From: Streptococcus parasuis
Lineage (GTDB): Bacteria; Bacillota; Bacilli; Lactobacillales; Streptococcaceae
Length of the DNA: 64,000 nucleotides
Assembly: GCF_021654455.1 (NCBI RefSeq)
Contig: NZ_AP024276.1
Coordinates: 248,001-312,000 of the forward strand
Direction of reading: 5' to 3'
The position numbers and the translations under genes are program-made. A model generated the notes under the pieces. The model did no database searches. It worked only from the letters and a program-made list of their open reading frames with translations, and was not told where the DNA came from. Of this stretch, positions 35,384-48,667 are shown one piece after another (the first letter of the stretch is position 1; each line of letters opens with the position of its first letter).

Positions 35384-35622
35384 TTGACAATGATGGATAA
35401 GATTTGATAGAATAACTGAGTTGTCTCGCAAGACTAGTCAGCTAAACAAACAACGAAAAAAAGTTTGAAAAAGTAGTTGACAATAGTAAGTGAAGATGAT
35501 AGAATAATTGAGTTGTCTCTTGAGGGATTGGTTAACAGAGGAACGAAAAAAAGTTTTAAAAAAGTGTTGACAAGACCTTGAAGAAATGATAAACTAAGAT
35601 AGTTGTCGCAAGGACGCGACAA
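35384..35622 (+). promoter_or_regulatory. Three tandem rRNA promoters
   Basis: P1: TTGACA 35384, TAGAAT 35408 (18 bp). P2: TTGACA 35477, TAGAAT 35500 (17 bp). P3: TTGACA 35567, TAAACT 35590 (17 bp). They recur every 90-93 bp with shared flanks (ACGAAAAAAAGTTT before P2 and P3; GTTGTC after each), as if copied in tandem. Confidence 0.9.
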
Positions 35623-35625
35623 TGA

Positions 35626-35651
35626 CAAGACCTTTGAAAATTAAAGAAGAC
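35626..35651 (+). other. 5' arm of the 16S processing stem
   Basis: Reads CAAGACC... to ...GAAGAC and is complementary to 37336-37361 after 16S. It includes a boxA-like CTTTGAAAATTAAAG. The RNase III stem of pre-16S rRNA. Confidence 0.8.
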
Positions 35652-35754
35652 AAACCAAACGTGCAGGGTGATTTATCTAAGGATAAATCGTCAATGACAA
35701 AACAAAAACAATAAAACGGAAAGCTAGCAATAGCTTGAGTTTGAATCAAAACTT

Positions 35755-37316
<1,562 letters not shown>

Positions 37317-37335
37317 AAACGGAACCTGTACGTTA

Positions 37336-37361
37336 GTCTTCTTTAATTTTGAGAGGTCTTG
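37336..37361 (+). other. 3' arm of the 16S processing stem
   Basis: GTCTTCTTTAATTTTGAGAG... pairs with 35626-35651. Confidence 0.8.
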
Positions 37362-37362
37362 T

Positions 37363-37435
37363 GGGGCCTTAGCTCAGCTGGGAGAGCGCCTGCTTTGCAC
37401 GCAGGAGGTCAGCGGTTCGATCCCGCTAGGCTCCA
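37363..37435 (+). tRNA. tRNA-Ala (TGC)
   Basis: 73 bases; anticodon loop TTTGCAC, T arm GCGGTTCGATCCCGC, acceptor GGGGCCT / AGGCTCC. CCA is not encoded in full. Standard place in the 16S-23S spacer. Confidence 0.96.
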
Positions 37436-37737
37436 TTAGGATAGAAATCCTACTAAACTGAATACCAGTGAAGTTGAATTCACGACTAACTTCTTAGGAA
37501 AATAGATTATCTTCCTTGTGTCTAAAGACACAACGTCAGATTCCTAATTTTCTACAGAAGTTTCGCAAAAGCGACCGTCGTTCATATCCTAAACTTGTCC
37601 ATTGAAAATTGAATATCTATCAAACATTCCTTGTGTATCTGTAAGGATACATAAAGAAATAGTAACAAGAAAATAAACCGAAAACGCTGTGAATATTTAA
37701 TGAGTTTTCTAATTTTTGAAAAAATTAGGTTAATAAG
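37436..37737 (+). other. Spacer with 5' arm of the 23S processing stem
   Basis: Two blocks here, TCCATTGAAAATTGAATATC (37598 on) and TAACAAGAAA...ACGCTGT (about 37662-37691), are complementary to 40662-40719 behind 23S. The rest holds small hairpins only. Confidence 0.7.
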
Positions 37738-40639
<2,902 letters not shown>

Positions 40640-40848
40640 AGATAAGAAAAATTCAACGAAGTCAATATTGACAGCGTGGTTGTTTCTTGTTAGAATATAG
40701 ATATTCAATTTTGAGTGGATAAAGTGAAGTAACGAGGGCGTTACAAAATCCGTAAGAAAATAGGAAACTGACGCAGAGTCAATAGACTCTAGGAAGTTTA
40801 TCTTTTTCACTAGGATTTTAGTCCGAGTACAATTCCATTCAACAGTAG
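40640..40848 (+). other. 23S-5S spacer with 3' arm of the 23S stem
   Basis: 40662-40690 and 40697-40719 (ATAGATATTCAATTTTGAG) pair with the 16S-23S spacer. No tRNA here. Confidence 0.65.
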
Positions 40849-40964
40849 TTAAGTGACGATAGCCTAGGAGATACACCTGTACCCATGCCGAACACAGCAG
40901 TTAAGCCCTAGAACGCCTGAAGTAGTTGGGGGTTGCCCCCTGTTAGATACGGTAGTCGCTTAGC
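40849..40964 (+). rRNA. rrf: 5S ribosomal RNA
   Basis: 116 bases from TTAAGTGACGATAGCC to GTCGCTTAGC, with the ACCCATGCCGAACACAG loop. The ends pair (TAAGTGAC / GTCGCTTA). Confidence 0.95.
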
Positions 40965-40968
40965 AAAT

Positions 40969-41067
40969 TGGGAGTTTAGCTTAGTTGAAAGTGAGAGGAA
41001 TTCGAGCTTTCAAGTTGGAGATGAGGAAAACGCAGTTTTCTCCATTGCCCAGCTGAGCTAAGTCCCA
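40969..41067. repeat. Inverted tRNA-like arms around a hairpin repeat
   Basis: TGGGAGTTTAGCTTAGTTG (40969-40987) copies the first 18 bases of the nearby tRNA-Val with two changes. 41050-41067 is the inverse of a similar tRNA start. Between them (40988-41049), on the minus strand, lies the same unit as in 4421-4701: GAAAAC-TGC-GTTTTC hairpin, CATCTCCAAC, then a TTGAAAG / CTTTCAA hairpin. Confidence 0.6.
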
Positions 41068-41073
41068 CCCATT

Positions 41074-41146
41074 GGGAGTTTAGCTCAGCTGGGAGAGCAT
41101 CTGCCTTACAAGCAGAGGGTCAGCGGTTCGATCCCGTTAACTCCCA
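41074..41146 (+). tRNA. tRNA-Val (TAC)
   Basis: 73 bases; anticodon loop TTACAAG, acceptor GGGAGTT / AACTCCC. Confidence 0.96.
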
Positions 41147-41151
41147 TTTAA

Positions 41152-41222
41152 GCGGGTGTAGTTTAGTGGTAAAACTACAGCCTTCCAAGCTGTTGTCGCG
41201 AGTTCGATTCTCGTCACCCGCT
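41152..41222 (+). tRNA. tRNA-Gly (TCC)
   Basis: 71 bases; anticodon loop TTCCAAG, acceptor GCGGGTG / CACCCGC. Confidence 0.96.
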
Positions 41223-41263
41223 TTGAACATTTCGTTCTTTTTACCAAACTTTTATAATAGTTT

Positions 41264-41337
<74 letters not shown>

Positions 41338-41345
41338 TTTTATAT

Positions 41346-41417
41346 GGTCCGTTGGTCAAGGGGTTAAGACACCGCCTTTTCACGGCGGTAACACGGGTTC
41401 GAATCCCGTACGGACTA
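41346..41417 (+). tRNA. tRNA-Glu (TTC)
   Basis: 72 bases; anticodon loop TTTTCAC, acceptor GGTCCGT / ACGGACT. Last gene of the rRNA-tRNA operon. Confidence 0.96.
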
Positions 41418-41426
41418 TATTTTGTG

Positions 41427-41448
41427 AGGAGCTAATGCTCCTTTTTTT
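41427..41448 (+). terminator. rRNA operon terminator
   Basis: AGGAGC - TAAT - GCTCCT, then T7. Confidence 0.9.
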
Positions 41449-41491
41449 GTTTTTAAACTCGTATTTTCTTTTCTTTTGATATAATAGTTCT

Positions 41492-43507
41492 ATGATGAAA
41501 TTATCGAATAACTTATCTGTATTACCTGGTATAGGTCCAAAATCAGCTGAAAAGTTTAGTAAGCTTGGGATTGATACAATTGAGGATGCCTTACTTTATT
41601 TCCCTTTTCGTTATGAAGATTTTGAAGTTAAATCTGTATTTGATTTGCAGGATGGCGAAAAAGCTGTTCTAAAGGGTCAAGTTGTAACTCCGGCGACGGT
41701 CCAATATTATGGGAAGCGAAATCGGTTAAGATTTTCTATTAAGCAGGGCGAAATTGTTGTTTCTGTCTCTTTTTTTAATCAATCATATTTGGCAGATAAG
41801 GTTGTTCCTGGACAAGAACTGGTCGTTTGGGGAAAATGGGATAAGGCGAAGGCTAGTTTGACTGGGCTTAAGATTTTATCACATCAAAGCGAGGACTTAC
41901 AGCCAGTTTATCATGTTTCACAAGGTATTACTCAGGCCAGTATTGCGAAATTAATTCATTCTGCTGTATATACGGGCTATTTGGATTTGGTTTCTGAAAA
42001 TATTCCAGAGATTCTATTAAGCCATTATCAATTAATGGATAGAAAACGAGCTATTTATGCTATGCATTTTCCGAATGATTTGGAAGAATATCGCCAAGCC
42101 CTCAGAAGAGTTAAATTCGAGGAATTATTATATTTCCAATTGCAGCTACAATTGTTAAAACATGAAAATCGGAATATTTCAAATGGATTAGAAATTCAGT
42201 ATGTTGAGGACTCTCTTCAAAGAAAATTAGAAACCTTGCCTTTTTCACTGACAGATGCGCAAGAGAATGCTTTAAATGAAATTTTACAAGATATGAAGCA
42301 TCCAGGTCATATGAATCGTTTATTACAAGGTGATGTTGGTTCTGGTAAGACGGTTGTTGCTGGTTTAGCCATGTACGCTACGGTGACTGCCGGTATGCAG
42401 GCTGCAATAATGGTTCCGACAGAAATTTTGGCAGAGCAGCATTATGAAACTCTTAGTTCTTTATTTCCTGAATGTAAAATTTCATTATTAACTGGTAGTA
42501 TGAAAGCTGGAGAGAAAAGAGAGGCGTTAGAGCATATTGCTAGTGGAGATGTCCATATGATTGTTGGGACACACGCTTTAATTCAAGAAGGTGTTATTTA
42601 TCACAAATTGGGATTAGTCATTACGGATGAACAACATCGTTTTGGGGTCAAACAACGGAAGTTGTTTCGTGAAAAGGGTGAAAACCCTGATGTGCTAATG
42701 ATGACGGCTACTCCAATTCCTCGGACATTGGCAATCACTGCTTTTGGAGATATGGATGTTTCCATTATTGATCAATTACCAGCAGGAAGGAAACCAATTG
42801 TAACAAGATGGGTGAAGCATGCTCAATTGCCAGTTGTATTGTCGTGGCTTGAGAAGGAATTGAAAAAAGGGGCTCAGATTTACTTTATTTCACCTTTGAT
42901 TGAAGAATCCGAGACGCTTGATTTAAAAAATGCCATTGATTTAAAAGTGGAGTTGGAACACCATTTTGGTTCAAAAGCATCGATTGAATTATTGCATGGA
43001 AAAATGAAAAATGATGAAAAAGAAGTAATCATGCAGGAGTTTAAGCATGGGCATGTAGACATATTAGTTTCAACTACAGTTATAGAAGTTGGTGTCAATG
43101 TACCGAATGCTACGGTAATGATCATTATGGATGCGGATCGTTTCGGGCTGAGTCAATTACACCAGTTGCGGGGTCGTGTAGGTCGTGGAGTGAAGCAATC
43201 TTACGCCATCTTGGTCGCGGATCCAAAAACAGAATCTGGTAAAGAGCGTATGGCCACAATGACCGAGACAACGGATGGTTTTGTTCTGGCAGAAGTTGAT
43301 TTAAAAATGCGGGGTTCAGGTGAAATTTTCGGAACACGACAATCGGGCTTACCGGAATTTCAAGTTGCCAATATTATTGAAGATTATCCTATTTTAGAAG
43401 AGGCTAGGCGTGTGGCTCAGCGAATTGTCACGGAAGAAAATTGGCAGAACAATCCAATGTGGTTCTGTTTACTGGAAAATTTAGAACATCAATCGATATT
43501 GGATTAA
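41492..43507 (+). CDS. recG: ATP-dependent DNA helicase RecG
   Basis: 671 residues. Unwinds stalled forks and Holliday junctions. An N-terminal wedge/OB domain comes first, then helicase motifs GDVGSGKTVVA (Walker A), TDEQHRFG (DEQH box) and MMTATPIPRTLAI, and near the end QLRGRVGRG and the GEIFGTRQSGLPEF hook. The extended -10 (TGATATAAT) ends 6 bases before ATG 41492 and there is no ribosome site, so translation is probably leaderless (or starts at the second ATG, 41495). Confidence 0.96.
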   Translation: MMKLSNNLSVLPGIGPKSAEKFSKLGIDTIEDALLYFPFRYEDFEVKSVFDLQDGEKAVLKGQVVTPATVQYYGKRNRLRFSIKQGEIVVSVSFFNQSYLADKVVPGQELVVWGKWDKAKASLTGLKILSHQSEDLQPVYHVSQGITQASIAKLIHSAVYTGYLDLVSENIPEILLSHYQLMDRKRAIYAMHFPNDLEEYRQALRRVKFEELLYFQLQLQLLKHENRNISNGLEIQYVEDSLQRKLETLPFSLTDAQENALNEILQDMKHPGHMNRLLQGDVGSGKTVVAGLAMYATVTAGMQAAIMVPTEILAEQHYETLSSLFPECKISLLTGSMKAGEKREALEHIASGDVHMIVGTHALIQEGVIYHKLGLVITDEQHRFGVKQRKLFREKGENPDVLMMTATPIPRTLAITAFGDMDVSIIDQLPAGRKPIVTRWVKHAQLPVVLSWLEKELKKGAQIYFISPLIEESETLDLKNAIDLKVELEHHFGSKASIELLHGKMKNDEKEVIMQEFKHGHVDILVSTTVIEVGVNVPNATVMIIMDADRFGLSQLHQLRGRVGRGVKQSYAILVADPKTESGKERMATMTETTDGFVLAEVDLKMRGSGEIFGTRQSGLPEFQVANIIEDYPILEEARRVAQRIVTEENWQNNPMWFCLLENLEHQSILD

Positions 43508-43583
43508 ATGTTTGAGGAACCTTTGGGATTATAAGTAGTGCAAATATGTTCTCTTTCTTAATCTGAAGATAATACCTTATTAA

Positions 43584-43688
43584 TCTTTAATTACACAGCA
43601 ATTGACTGAAAGTGATTTGTTGGAGCCTTACCGTTTTCATGAAGCTTACCATGGGAAATGGTTGATTATTAAGAATATCTATTTTTAG
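43584..43688 (+). pseudogene. Short ORF remnant behind recG
   Basis: An open stretch without a start reads QQLTESDLLEPYRFHEAYHG then KWLIIKNIYF and stop. It looks like the end of a lost gene, but I cannot name the family. It abuts the hairpin next to the group II intron. Could be chance. Confidence 0.3.
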
Positions 43689-43697
43689 CAAAAAAAC

Positions 43698-43732
43698 ACA
43701 ATAGGTGCATGAAAAAATCGTGCACCTATTGT
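43698..43732 (-). terminator. Terminator hairpin next to the intron (originally of ansA)
   Basis: Perfect 12-bp stem ACAATAGGTGCA / TGCACCTATTGT. The minus-strand side is followed by GTTTTTTT, so it terminates leftward transcription. The intron now separates it from ansA by 1.9 kb. Confidence 0.8.
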
Positions 43733-43734
43733 TT

Positions 43735-45646
43735 GTACGACGGGCATGTCGTACATCTGAGGTGAAAGTCCTCCGTGGACACCCGCTACCGGTGAACCCC
43801 AAAGCGACTCCCAAGCCTGACTATCGTGAGGTAGCGGGGAGAGGAAGGGATAGCGAAATCGTGGCTCTACGAACAGAAACGTGATAACAAGGCGTATATA
43901 GGGGATGAGGGGGCATACAACTCTAAAGTCCAAAAAGGTAGTCGTAACCTATAGACGTAAATCACGAGAGTAAACGAGGAAAGATGTACGACTTATCCCG
44001 TGAGGTCTCATGAGCGTCAAAGACGTAGTAACAACGAATCATGAGAAGTCAGCCGAGGCCATAGTAGCGATGAAACTTCTGTAATAGAGGTGGAGCGAAG
44101 GGCTGAATATTTCAACAGTCAGGGGAGTGACTGTTGAAAGTTTGACATTGAAAATAAAGGCTGTCAAACCGAAGTATACCTACTTCACTTGTGTCTGTAA
44201 AACTAGCGGTCTGATAGAACTGGGTGCGGTCACGTATTGACTAGAGGAAAGTTCACCAATATAAGACGTCCCTCAGACACCGAAACAAGAAAGGAATACG
44301 CACATGTCACAGTTACTAGATAATATCCTATCTCGGTCCAATATGCTTGAAGCCTACAATCAAGTTAGAGCCAATAAAGGTTCAGCAGGAATTGACGGCG
44401 TAACTATTGACGAAATAGATGACTATCTCCGCAAACACTGGCGTTCAACTAAAGAACTCATAAAGCAGAGGAAGTACAAACCTCAGCCAGTCTTACGAGT
44501 TGAAATTCCCAAACCTAACGGCGGAGACCGTCAGTTAGGTATCCCAACGGTCATGGATAGAATGATACAACAAGCTATTGTCCAAGTCATTAGTCCTATT
44601 TGTGAACCCTATTTCTCTGAGAGGAGTTACGGATTCAGACCCAATCGGTCATGCGAACAAGCTATTATCCAGTTATTAGAATACCTTAATGACGGTTATG
44701 AGTGGATAGTAGACATAGACCTGGAGAAGTTCTTTGATACCGTTCCTCAAGATAGACTGATGTCGCTTGTTCATAACATTATCCAAGATGGAGATACAGA
44801 ATCTTTAATTCGTAAGTACCTTCATTCAGGTGTAGTCATCAACGGACAACGGTATAAAACACTAGTTGGAACTCCACAGGGAGGAAACCTATCACCGCTC
44901 CTGTCCAATATCATGCTTAATGAGCTAGATAAAGAGTTGGAAAATCGTGGACTTCGCTTCGTTCGCTACGCAGATGACTGCGTCATCACAGTCGGTAGTG
45001 AGGCGGCGGCTAAACGTGTGATGCATTCAATTAGTCGTTATATTGAAAAACGATTAGGTTTGAAAGTCAACATGACCAAGACCAAGATTGTGAGACCGAG
45101 CAAATTAAAGTACCTAGGATTTGGGTTCTGGAAATCATCTGAGGGCTGGAAAAGTCGTCCGCATCAGGATAGCGTACAGAGTTTCAAGAGAAAACTCAAG
45201 AAACTAACGGCCCGTAAGTGGAGTATTGACTTAGACAGCCGAATTGAGCGACTAAACTGGGTCATCCGAGGTTGGATAAACTACTTTTCTATGACGAACA
45301 TGAAATCAGTCATGGAAAGCATTGATGAACGACTAAGAACTCGAATAAGAGTTATTATCTGGAAACAATGGAAGAAGAAATCTAGGCGATTATGGGGACT
45401 TCTCAAATTAGGAGTACCGAAGTGGATAGCGGATAAAGTATCTGGCTGGGGAGACCATTATCAATTAGTGGCTCAGAGGTCTGTACTGAAACGTGCCATA
45501 TCAAAACCAGTCCTCGCTAAACGTGGACTGGTTTCTTGCCTAGATTATTATCTAAAACGACATGCGTTAAAAGTTAGTTGAACCGCCGTGTGCCGAACGG
45601 CACGCACGGTGGTGTGAGAGGGACTAGAAATTAGTCCCTACTCGAT
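43735..45646 (+). mobile_element. Group IIC intron, about 1.9 kb
   Basis: Starts at GTACGAC two bases after a perfect terminator stem, the known target type of class C introns. Ribozyme domains fill 43735-44303. Domain V is ACCGCCGTG...TGCC-GAAC-GGCA...CACGGTGGT (45582-45611); domain VI is the GGGACT / AGTCCC hairpin (45620-45638). The 3' end, CTCGAT, is at 45646, one base before the ansA stop codon. Boundaries are inferred to within a few bases. Confidence 0.85.
44304..45581 (+). CDS. ltrA: Group II intron reverse transcriptase/maturase
   Basis: 425 residues, a class C intron protein. RT blocks are complete: IPTVMDRMIQQAIVQ, SYGFRPNRSCEQAI, VDIDLEKFFDTV, GTPQGGNLSPLLSNI and the active site RYADDCVI. 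The maturase domain follows (LNWVIRGWINYFSM, GIIM type). No HNH endonuclease domain is seen, normal for class C. RBS AAAGGAAT is moderate. Looks intact. Confidence 0.95.
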   Translation: MSQLLDNILSRSNMLEAYNQVRANKGSAGIDGVTIDEIDDYLRKHWRSTKELIKQRKYKPQPVLRVEIPKPNGGDRQLGIPTVMDRMIQQAIVQVISPICEPYFSERSYGFRPNRSCEQAIIQLLEYLNDGYEWIVDIDLEKFFDTVPQDRLMSLVHNIIQDGDTESLIRKYLHSGVVINGQRYKTLVGTPQGGNLSPLLSNIMLNELDKELENRGLRFVRYADDCVITVGSEAAAKRVMHSISRYIEKRLGLKVNMTKTKIVRPSKLKYLGFGFWKSSEGWKSRPHQDSVQSFKRKLKKLTARKWSIDLDSRIERLNWVIRGWINYFSMTNMKSVMESIDERLRTRIRVIIWKQWKKKSRRLWGLLKLGVPKWIADKVSGWGDHYQLVAQRSVLKRAISKPVLAKRGLVSCLDYYLKRHALKVS

Positions 45647-46606
45647 TTATCCTTGAATATAATCAGCTAAATCCTGCCCGTTCAAGCCAGCATTTAGGGC
45701 AATCAGTAATTTGATACGGGCTTTTTGGGAATTCAGTTCTTTTACAAATAAGACTCCTAATTCTTCCAATTGTATTCCGCCACCATCGTAGGCATATACT
45801 GGTTCTGCAATACCATTGAAGCAACGTGACACGAGCACGATAGGGAGTTGCTTATTGATAAGTTTTTTAATGGCTGAAATACTTGCTGGTGGTAGGTTTC
45901 CAGCTCCTAAGGCTTCTATTACTAAGCCAGAAATGGGGGCCTCTACAAGTGCATCCAGTAAGATAGTATCCATATCTGCGTATGATTTTATGATTGGGAC
46001 AACACCGTTGATGGCCTGTAAATCAAAGCGGACACGTTTGTCGGCTGCCTTGAAAAAGAGTATTTCCCGTTTTGTCACAAGGCCCAAGGGTCCATGAGTT
46101 GGTGTTTGAAAGGTTGAAACATTTGTTGTATGTGTTTTTGTTACATACTTCGCAGCATGAATTTCATCGTTCATGACCACAAGAACACCTTTGTCAGCAG
46201 ATTTTTTATCAGCAGCAACACGAAGTGCAGTTCTATAATTATAGATTCCATCGCTTCCTAATTCGTTAGAAGAGCGCATAGCACCTGTCACCACTATTGG
46301 TTTTTGTGGAATAGACATTGTGTCCAAAAAATATGCTGTTTCCTCTAGGGTATCAGTTCCATGTGTGATGACAAACCCGTCAAAATGGGAGGCTTCTTCT
46401 CTAATTTTTTTATAAATCATCATCATGTGCTCAATTTGAATATGAGGACTAGGAAGATTCAAAAAATCAACGGACACTACTTCAATGTTCTCTATTGGTG
46501 AAGTGACTTGGGTCATTGGATTAATGGGACTTGATTCGACAGCGCCGTTTTGATCTGCTTGCATGGAAATTGTTCCCCCAGTATGGAGAACGAGAATTTT
46601 TTTCAT
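45647..46606 (-). CDS. ansA: L-asparaginase, type I
   Basis: About 319 residues. Hydrolyses asparagine to aspartate. Both catalytic Thr motifs are present: LHTGGTISM at the start and ITHGTDTLEETAYFL in the middle; SNELGSDG also fits the family. The start at 46606 is chosen for the MKKILVLHTGG beginning. The group II intron ends exactly at its stop, so its native terminator is now 1.9 kb away. Confidence 0.94.
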   Translation of the reverse strand: MKKILVLHTGGTISMQADQNGAVESSPINPMTQVTSPIENIEVVSVDFLNLPSPHIQIEHMMMIYKKIREEASHFDGFVITHGTDTLEETAYFLDTMSIPQKPIVVTGAMRSSNELGSDGIYNYRTALRVAADKKSADKGVLVVMNDEIHAAKYVTKTHTTNVSTFQTPTHGPLGLVTKREILFFKAADKRVRFDLQAINGVVPIIKSYADMDTILLDALVEAPISGLVIEALGAGNLPPASISAIKKLINKQLPIVLVSRCFNGIAEPVYAYDGGGIQLEELGVLFVKELNSQKARIKLLIALNAGLNGQDLADYIQG

Positions 46607-46678
46607 AAATTTTCCTGATTCTTTCAAAATATGCTATACTTAATTGTAACACAATTCTAATGAAAGTAGGTGGGATGG

Positions 46679-47533
46679 TTGACAGTGAAGGCAGTTTTTT
46701 TTGATATCGACGGAACCTTATTGACGGACCACCGAACTGTGAGTAAGTCAACTATTCTTGCCATTAACCAGTTGAAAGCAAGAGGAATCTTGGTTGGTTT
46801 GGCAACTGGTCGAGATCCGCGCTTTATCTTACAATATATGGCTAGTCTGGGACTTGATATGGCAGTTGCTTACAATGGACAATATGTTTTTACAAGAGAT
46901 GAAGTGGTTTTCAGCCAGCCAATTGAAAAAGAGGACATCGATAAAATGATTGCGTATGCTGAAAAATTCCAACGTGATCTTTCATTTGGTACTGCATTAG
47001 GGGTAGTTGGTAGTGGCATTATGAGTATGGGGACTGGGAATTTTGCTTATCGAATTTCACGTATGGTCCCTGAAGTTTGTGCGGGCTTTGTAAACTTTAT
47101 TTTTAACCATATTATCCGTATTGTGAAACCGCAAAATAAGGGGAGCTTCAATCATTTGATTACTCAACCCATTTACCAAATGATGCTATTAACGATGGAA
47201 AAAGAGGCGCAGCGATTAGCGGAGCATTTTCCACAATTAACTTTTACTCGTTCAAGTCCTTATGCGACGGATATTATTTGTAAGGGGAATTCAAAACTGA
47301 TTGGTATCAAACGGTTAGGAGATTTTTATCATTTTTCGACCGATGAAGTGATGGTTTTTGGAGACTCAAATAATGATATTGAGATGTTGGGGGAGGTGCG
47401 GTATTCTGTTGCCATGAAAAATGGGACAAAGCAAGCCAAACAAGTGGCTTCTTATATAACTGATACGAACAATAAGGATGGTATCTATAAAGGCTTACGT
47501 CATTTTAATCTAGTAGAGGAACAAAATGTTTAA
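46679..47533 (+). CDS. Cof-type HAD phosphatase
   Basis: 284 residues. HAD motif I FFDIDGTLLTD, motif II region GLATGRDPRF, motif III Lys (CKGNSKLIGIKRL) and motif IV VFGDSNNDIEML are all present. Cof-type members dephosphorylate sugar phosphates or flavin nucleotides. Start is TTG 46679, the best fit to GGTGGG upstream; GTG 46670 or 46685 are alternatives. Overlaps the next gene by 8 bases. Confidence 0.88.
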   Translation: MTVKAVFFDIDGTLLTDHRTVSKSTILAINQLKARGILVGLATGRDPRFILQYMASLGLDMAVAYNGQYVFTRDEVVFSQPIEKEDIDKMIAYAEKFQRDLSFGTALGVVGSGIMSMGTGNFAYRISRMVPEVCAGFVNFIFNHIIRIVKPQNKGSFNHLITQPIYQMMLLTMEKEAQRLAEHFPQLTFTRSSPYATDIICKGNSKLIGIKRLGDFYHFSTDEVMVFGDSNNDIEMLGEVRYSVAMKNGTKQAKQVASYITDTNNKDGIYKGLRHFNLVEEQNV

Positions 47534-48044
47534 AAGTAAGGATCAACATTTTAATCGTGTAAAAGAGTTTCATCATCTGATGGATGGTCAAACTCAAGAG
47601 TTTCCAAAGGAGTATGATTTTGAGACAGCCGTTTTCAGGGCAGGGTTTAAAATTGAAGAAATTGTTGAATTTGTTCATGCTTCCTCACAGAATGAGAGTG
47701 GTTTTAGAGAAGGGATTGAGTGGCTACACTCTGAATTAGATAAGGCTGCTGCTAAGATAGAAGGAAAAAAAGAGGCAAAGGTTTCTTTGCATGATCAAGT
47801 GGATGCTTTATTGGACCTTTTGTATTTTACCTATGGTTCTTTTGTATTAATGGGAGTGGATCCAGAGCCGATTTTTCAGCTAGTCCATGAAGCTAATATG
47901 GGCAAAAGATTTCCGGATGGACGTGCTCATTTTGACCCAGTCACTCATAAAATTTTAAAGCCAAATGATTGGGAGGAACGTTTTGCTCCTGAGAGAAAAA
48001 TTGAAGAAGAGCTAAAGAGACAGATGAAAGGACTTGATCACTAA
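47526..48044 (+). CDS. MazG/PRA-PH-like NTP pyrophosphohydrolase
   Basis: 172 residues, all-alpha. GFKIEEIVEFVHASS and DQVDALLDLLYFTYGSFVLMGVDPE carry the EEx(n)ExxD pattern of the MazG-like family, which hydrolyses NTPs or related pyrophosphates. Translation is coupled to the HAD phosphatase before it. Substrate not predictable. Confidence 0.8.
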   Translation: MFKSKDQHFNRVKEFHHLMDGQTQEFPKEYDFETAVFRAGFKIEEIVEFVHASSQNESGFREGIEWLHSELDKAAAKIEGKKEAKVSLHDQVDALLDLLYFTYGSFVLMGVDPEPIFQLVHEANMGKRFPDGRAHFDPVTHKILKPNDWEERFAPERKIEEELKRQMKGLDH

Positions 48045-48062
48045 CATCAAGTCCTTTATGAT
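48030..48062 (+). terminator. Terminator over the MazG-like gene's stop codon
   Basis: GGACTTGAT / ATCAAGTCC, including the TAA stop, then TTTATGATTTTT. Confidence 0.75.
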
Positions 48063-48064
48063 TT

Positions 48065-48517
48065 TTATAAAATTTTCTCGCCCTCGCGTACTATCAATAA
48101 GTCAATCGTTGCATGACGCATGATATACTCTGAAGAGGAACCAATGAGCAATCTTTCAAAAGCATTTAACCCAGTTGCACCAAGTAGCATTAGGTCAGCA
48201 CCGGTTTCCTTTGGAATATCTACCGCTAAGAGTGTTTTTGGGTTTCCAAATTCTATACGGATTTGAACATCTTCTATTCCGGCATTCAGTGCTTCCTGTT
48301 TATAATCTTCTAGTAATAGTTCAGCTTCACGTTCTAAAGACTCATAGACTGTTGCATCAAAAGCAACCACGTTATGTAACGCTCGTGTATCAATGACATG
48401 GGCAATTATCAGTCGTGCCTGATTTCGTTTTGCGACGTGGATAGCCTTGTGTAGTGCTAGTTCAGCACCGGCTGAACCATCAACAGCGACTAGAATTGTT
48501 TTATAAGATTGAGACAT
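48065..48517 (-). CDS. Universal stress protein (UspA family)
   Basis: 150 residues: ILVAVDGSAGAELALHKAIH start, nucleotide-binding LMLLGATGLNAFERLLIGSSSEYIMRHA (GxxG-9-GS/T pattern) near the end. Usp proteins bind ATP or AMP and rise under stress. Start ATG 48517 has AAGGAG 8 bases upstream. Transcribed away from the aminotransferase gene. Confidence 0.93.
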   Translation of the reverse strand: MSQSYKTILVAVDGSAGAELALHKAIHVAKRNQARLIIAHVIDTRALHNVVAFDATVYESLEREAELLLEDYKQEALNAGIEDVQIRIEFGNPKTLLAVDIPKETGADLMLLGATGLNAFERLLIGSSSEYIMRHATIDLLIVREGEKIL

Positions 48518-48610
48518 ACCAATCACTCCTTTCAAGTGGAGAACACAAATAAGCAGTGTATTCGCTTACATTTTTATTATAAGTCTTTTTTGAAAAAATG
48601 TAAAGTATTC

Positions 48611-48639
48611 TTGTGATTTTTTTACTTTTACAGTACAAT
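48611..48639 (+). promoter_or_regulatory. Aminotransferase promoter
   Basis: TTGTGA (48611) and TACAAT (48634), 17 bp apart. Confidence 0.6.
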
Positions 48640-48667
48640 ATAAACCATAAGAAAGTCGAGGTGACTT

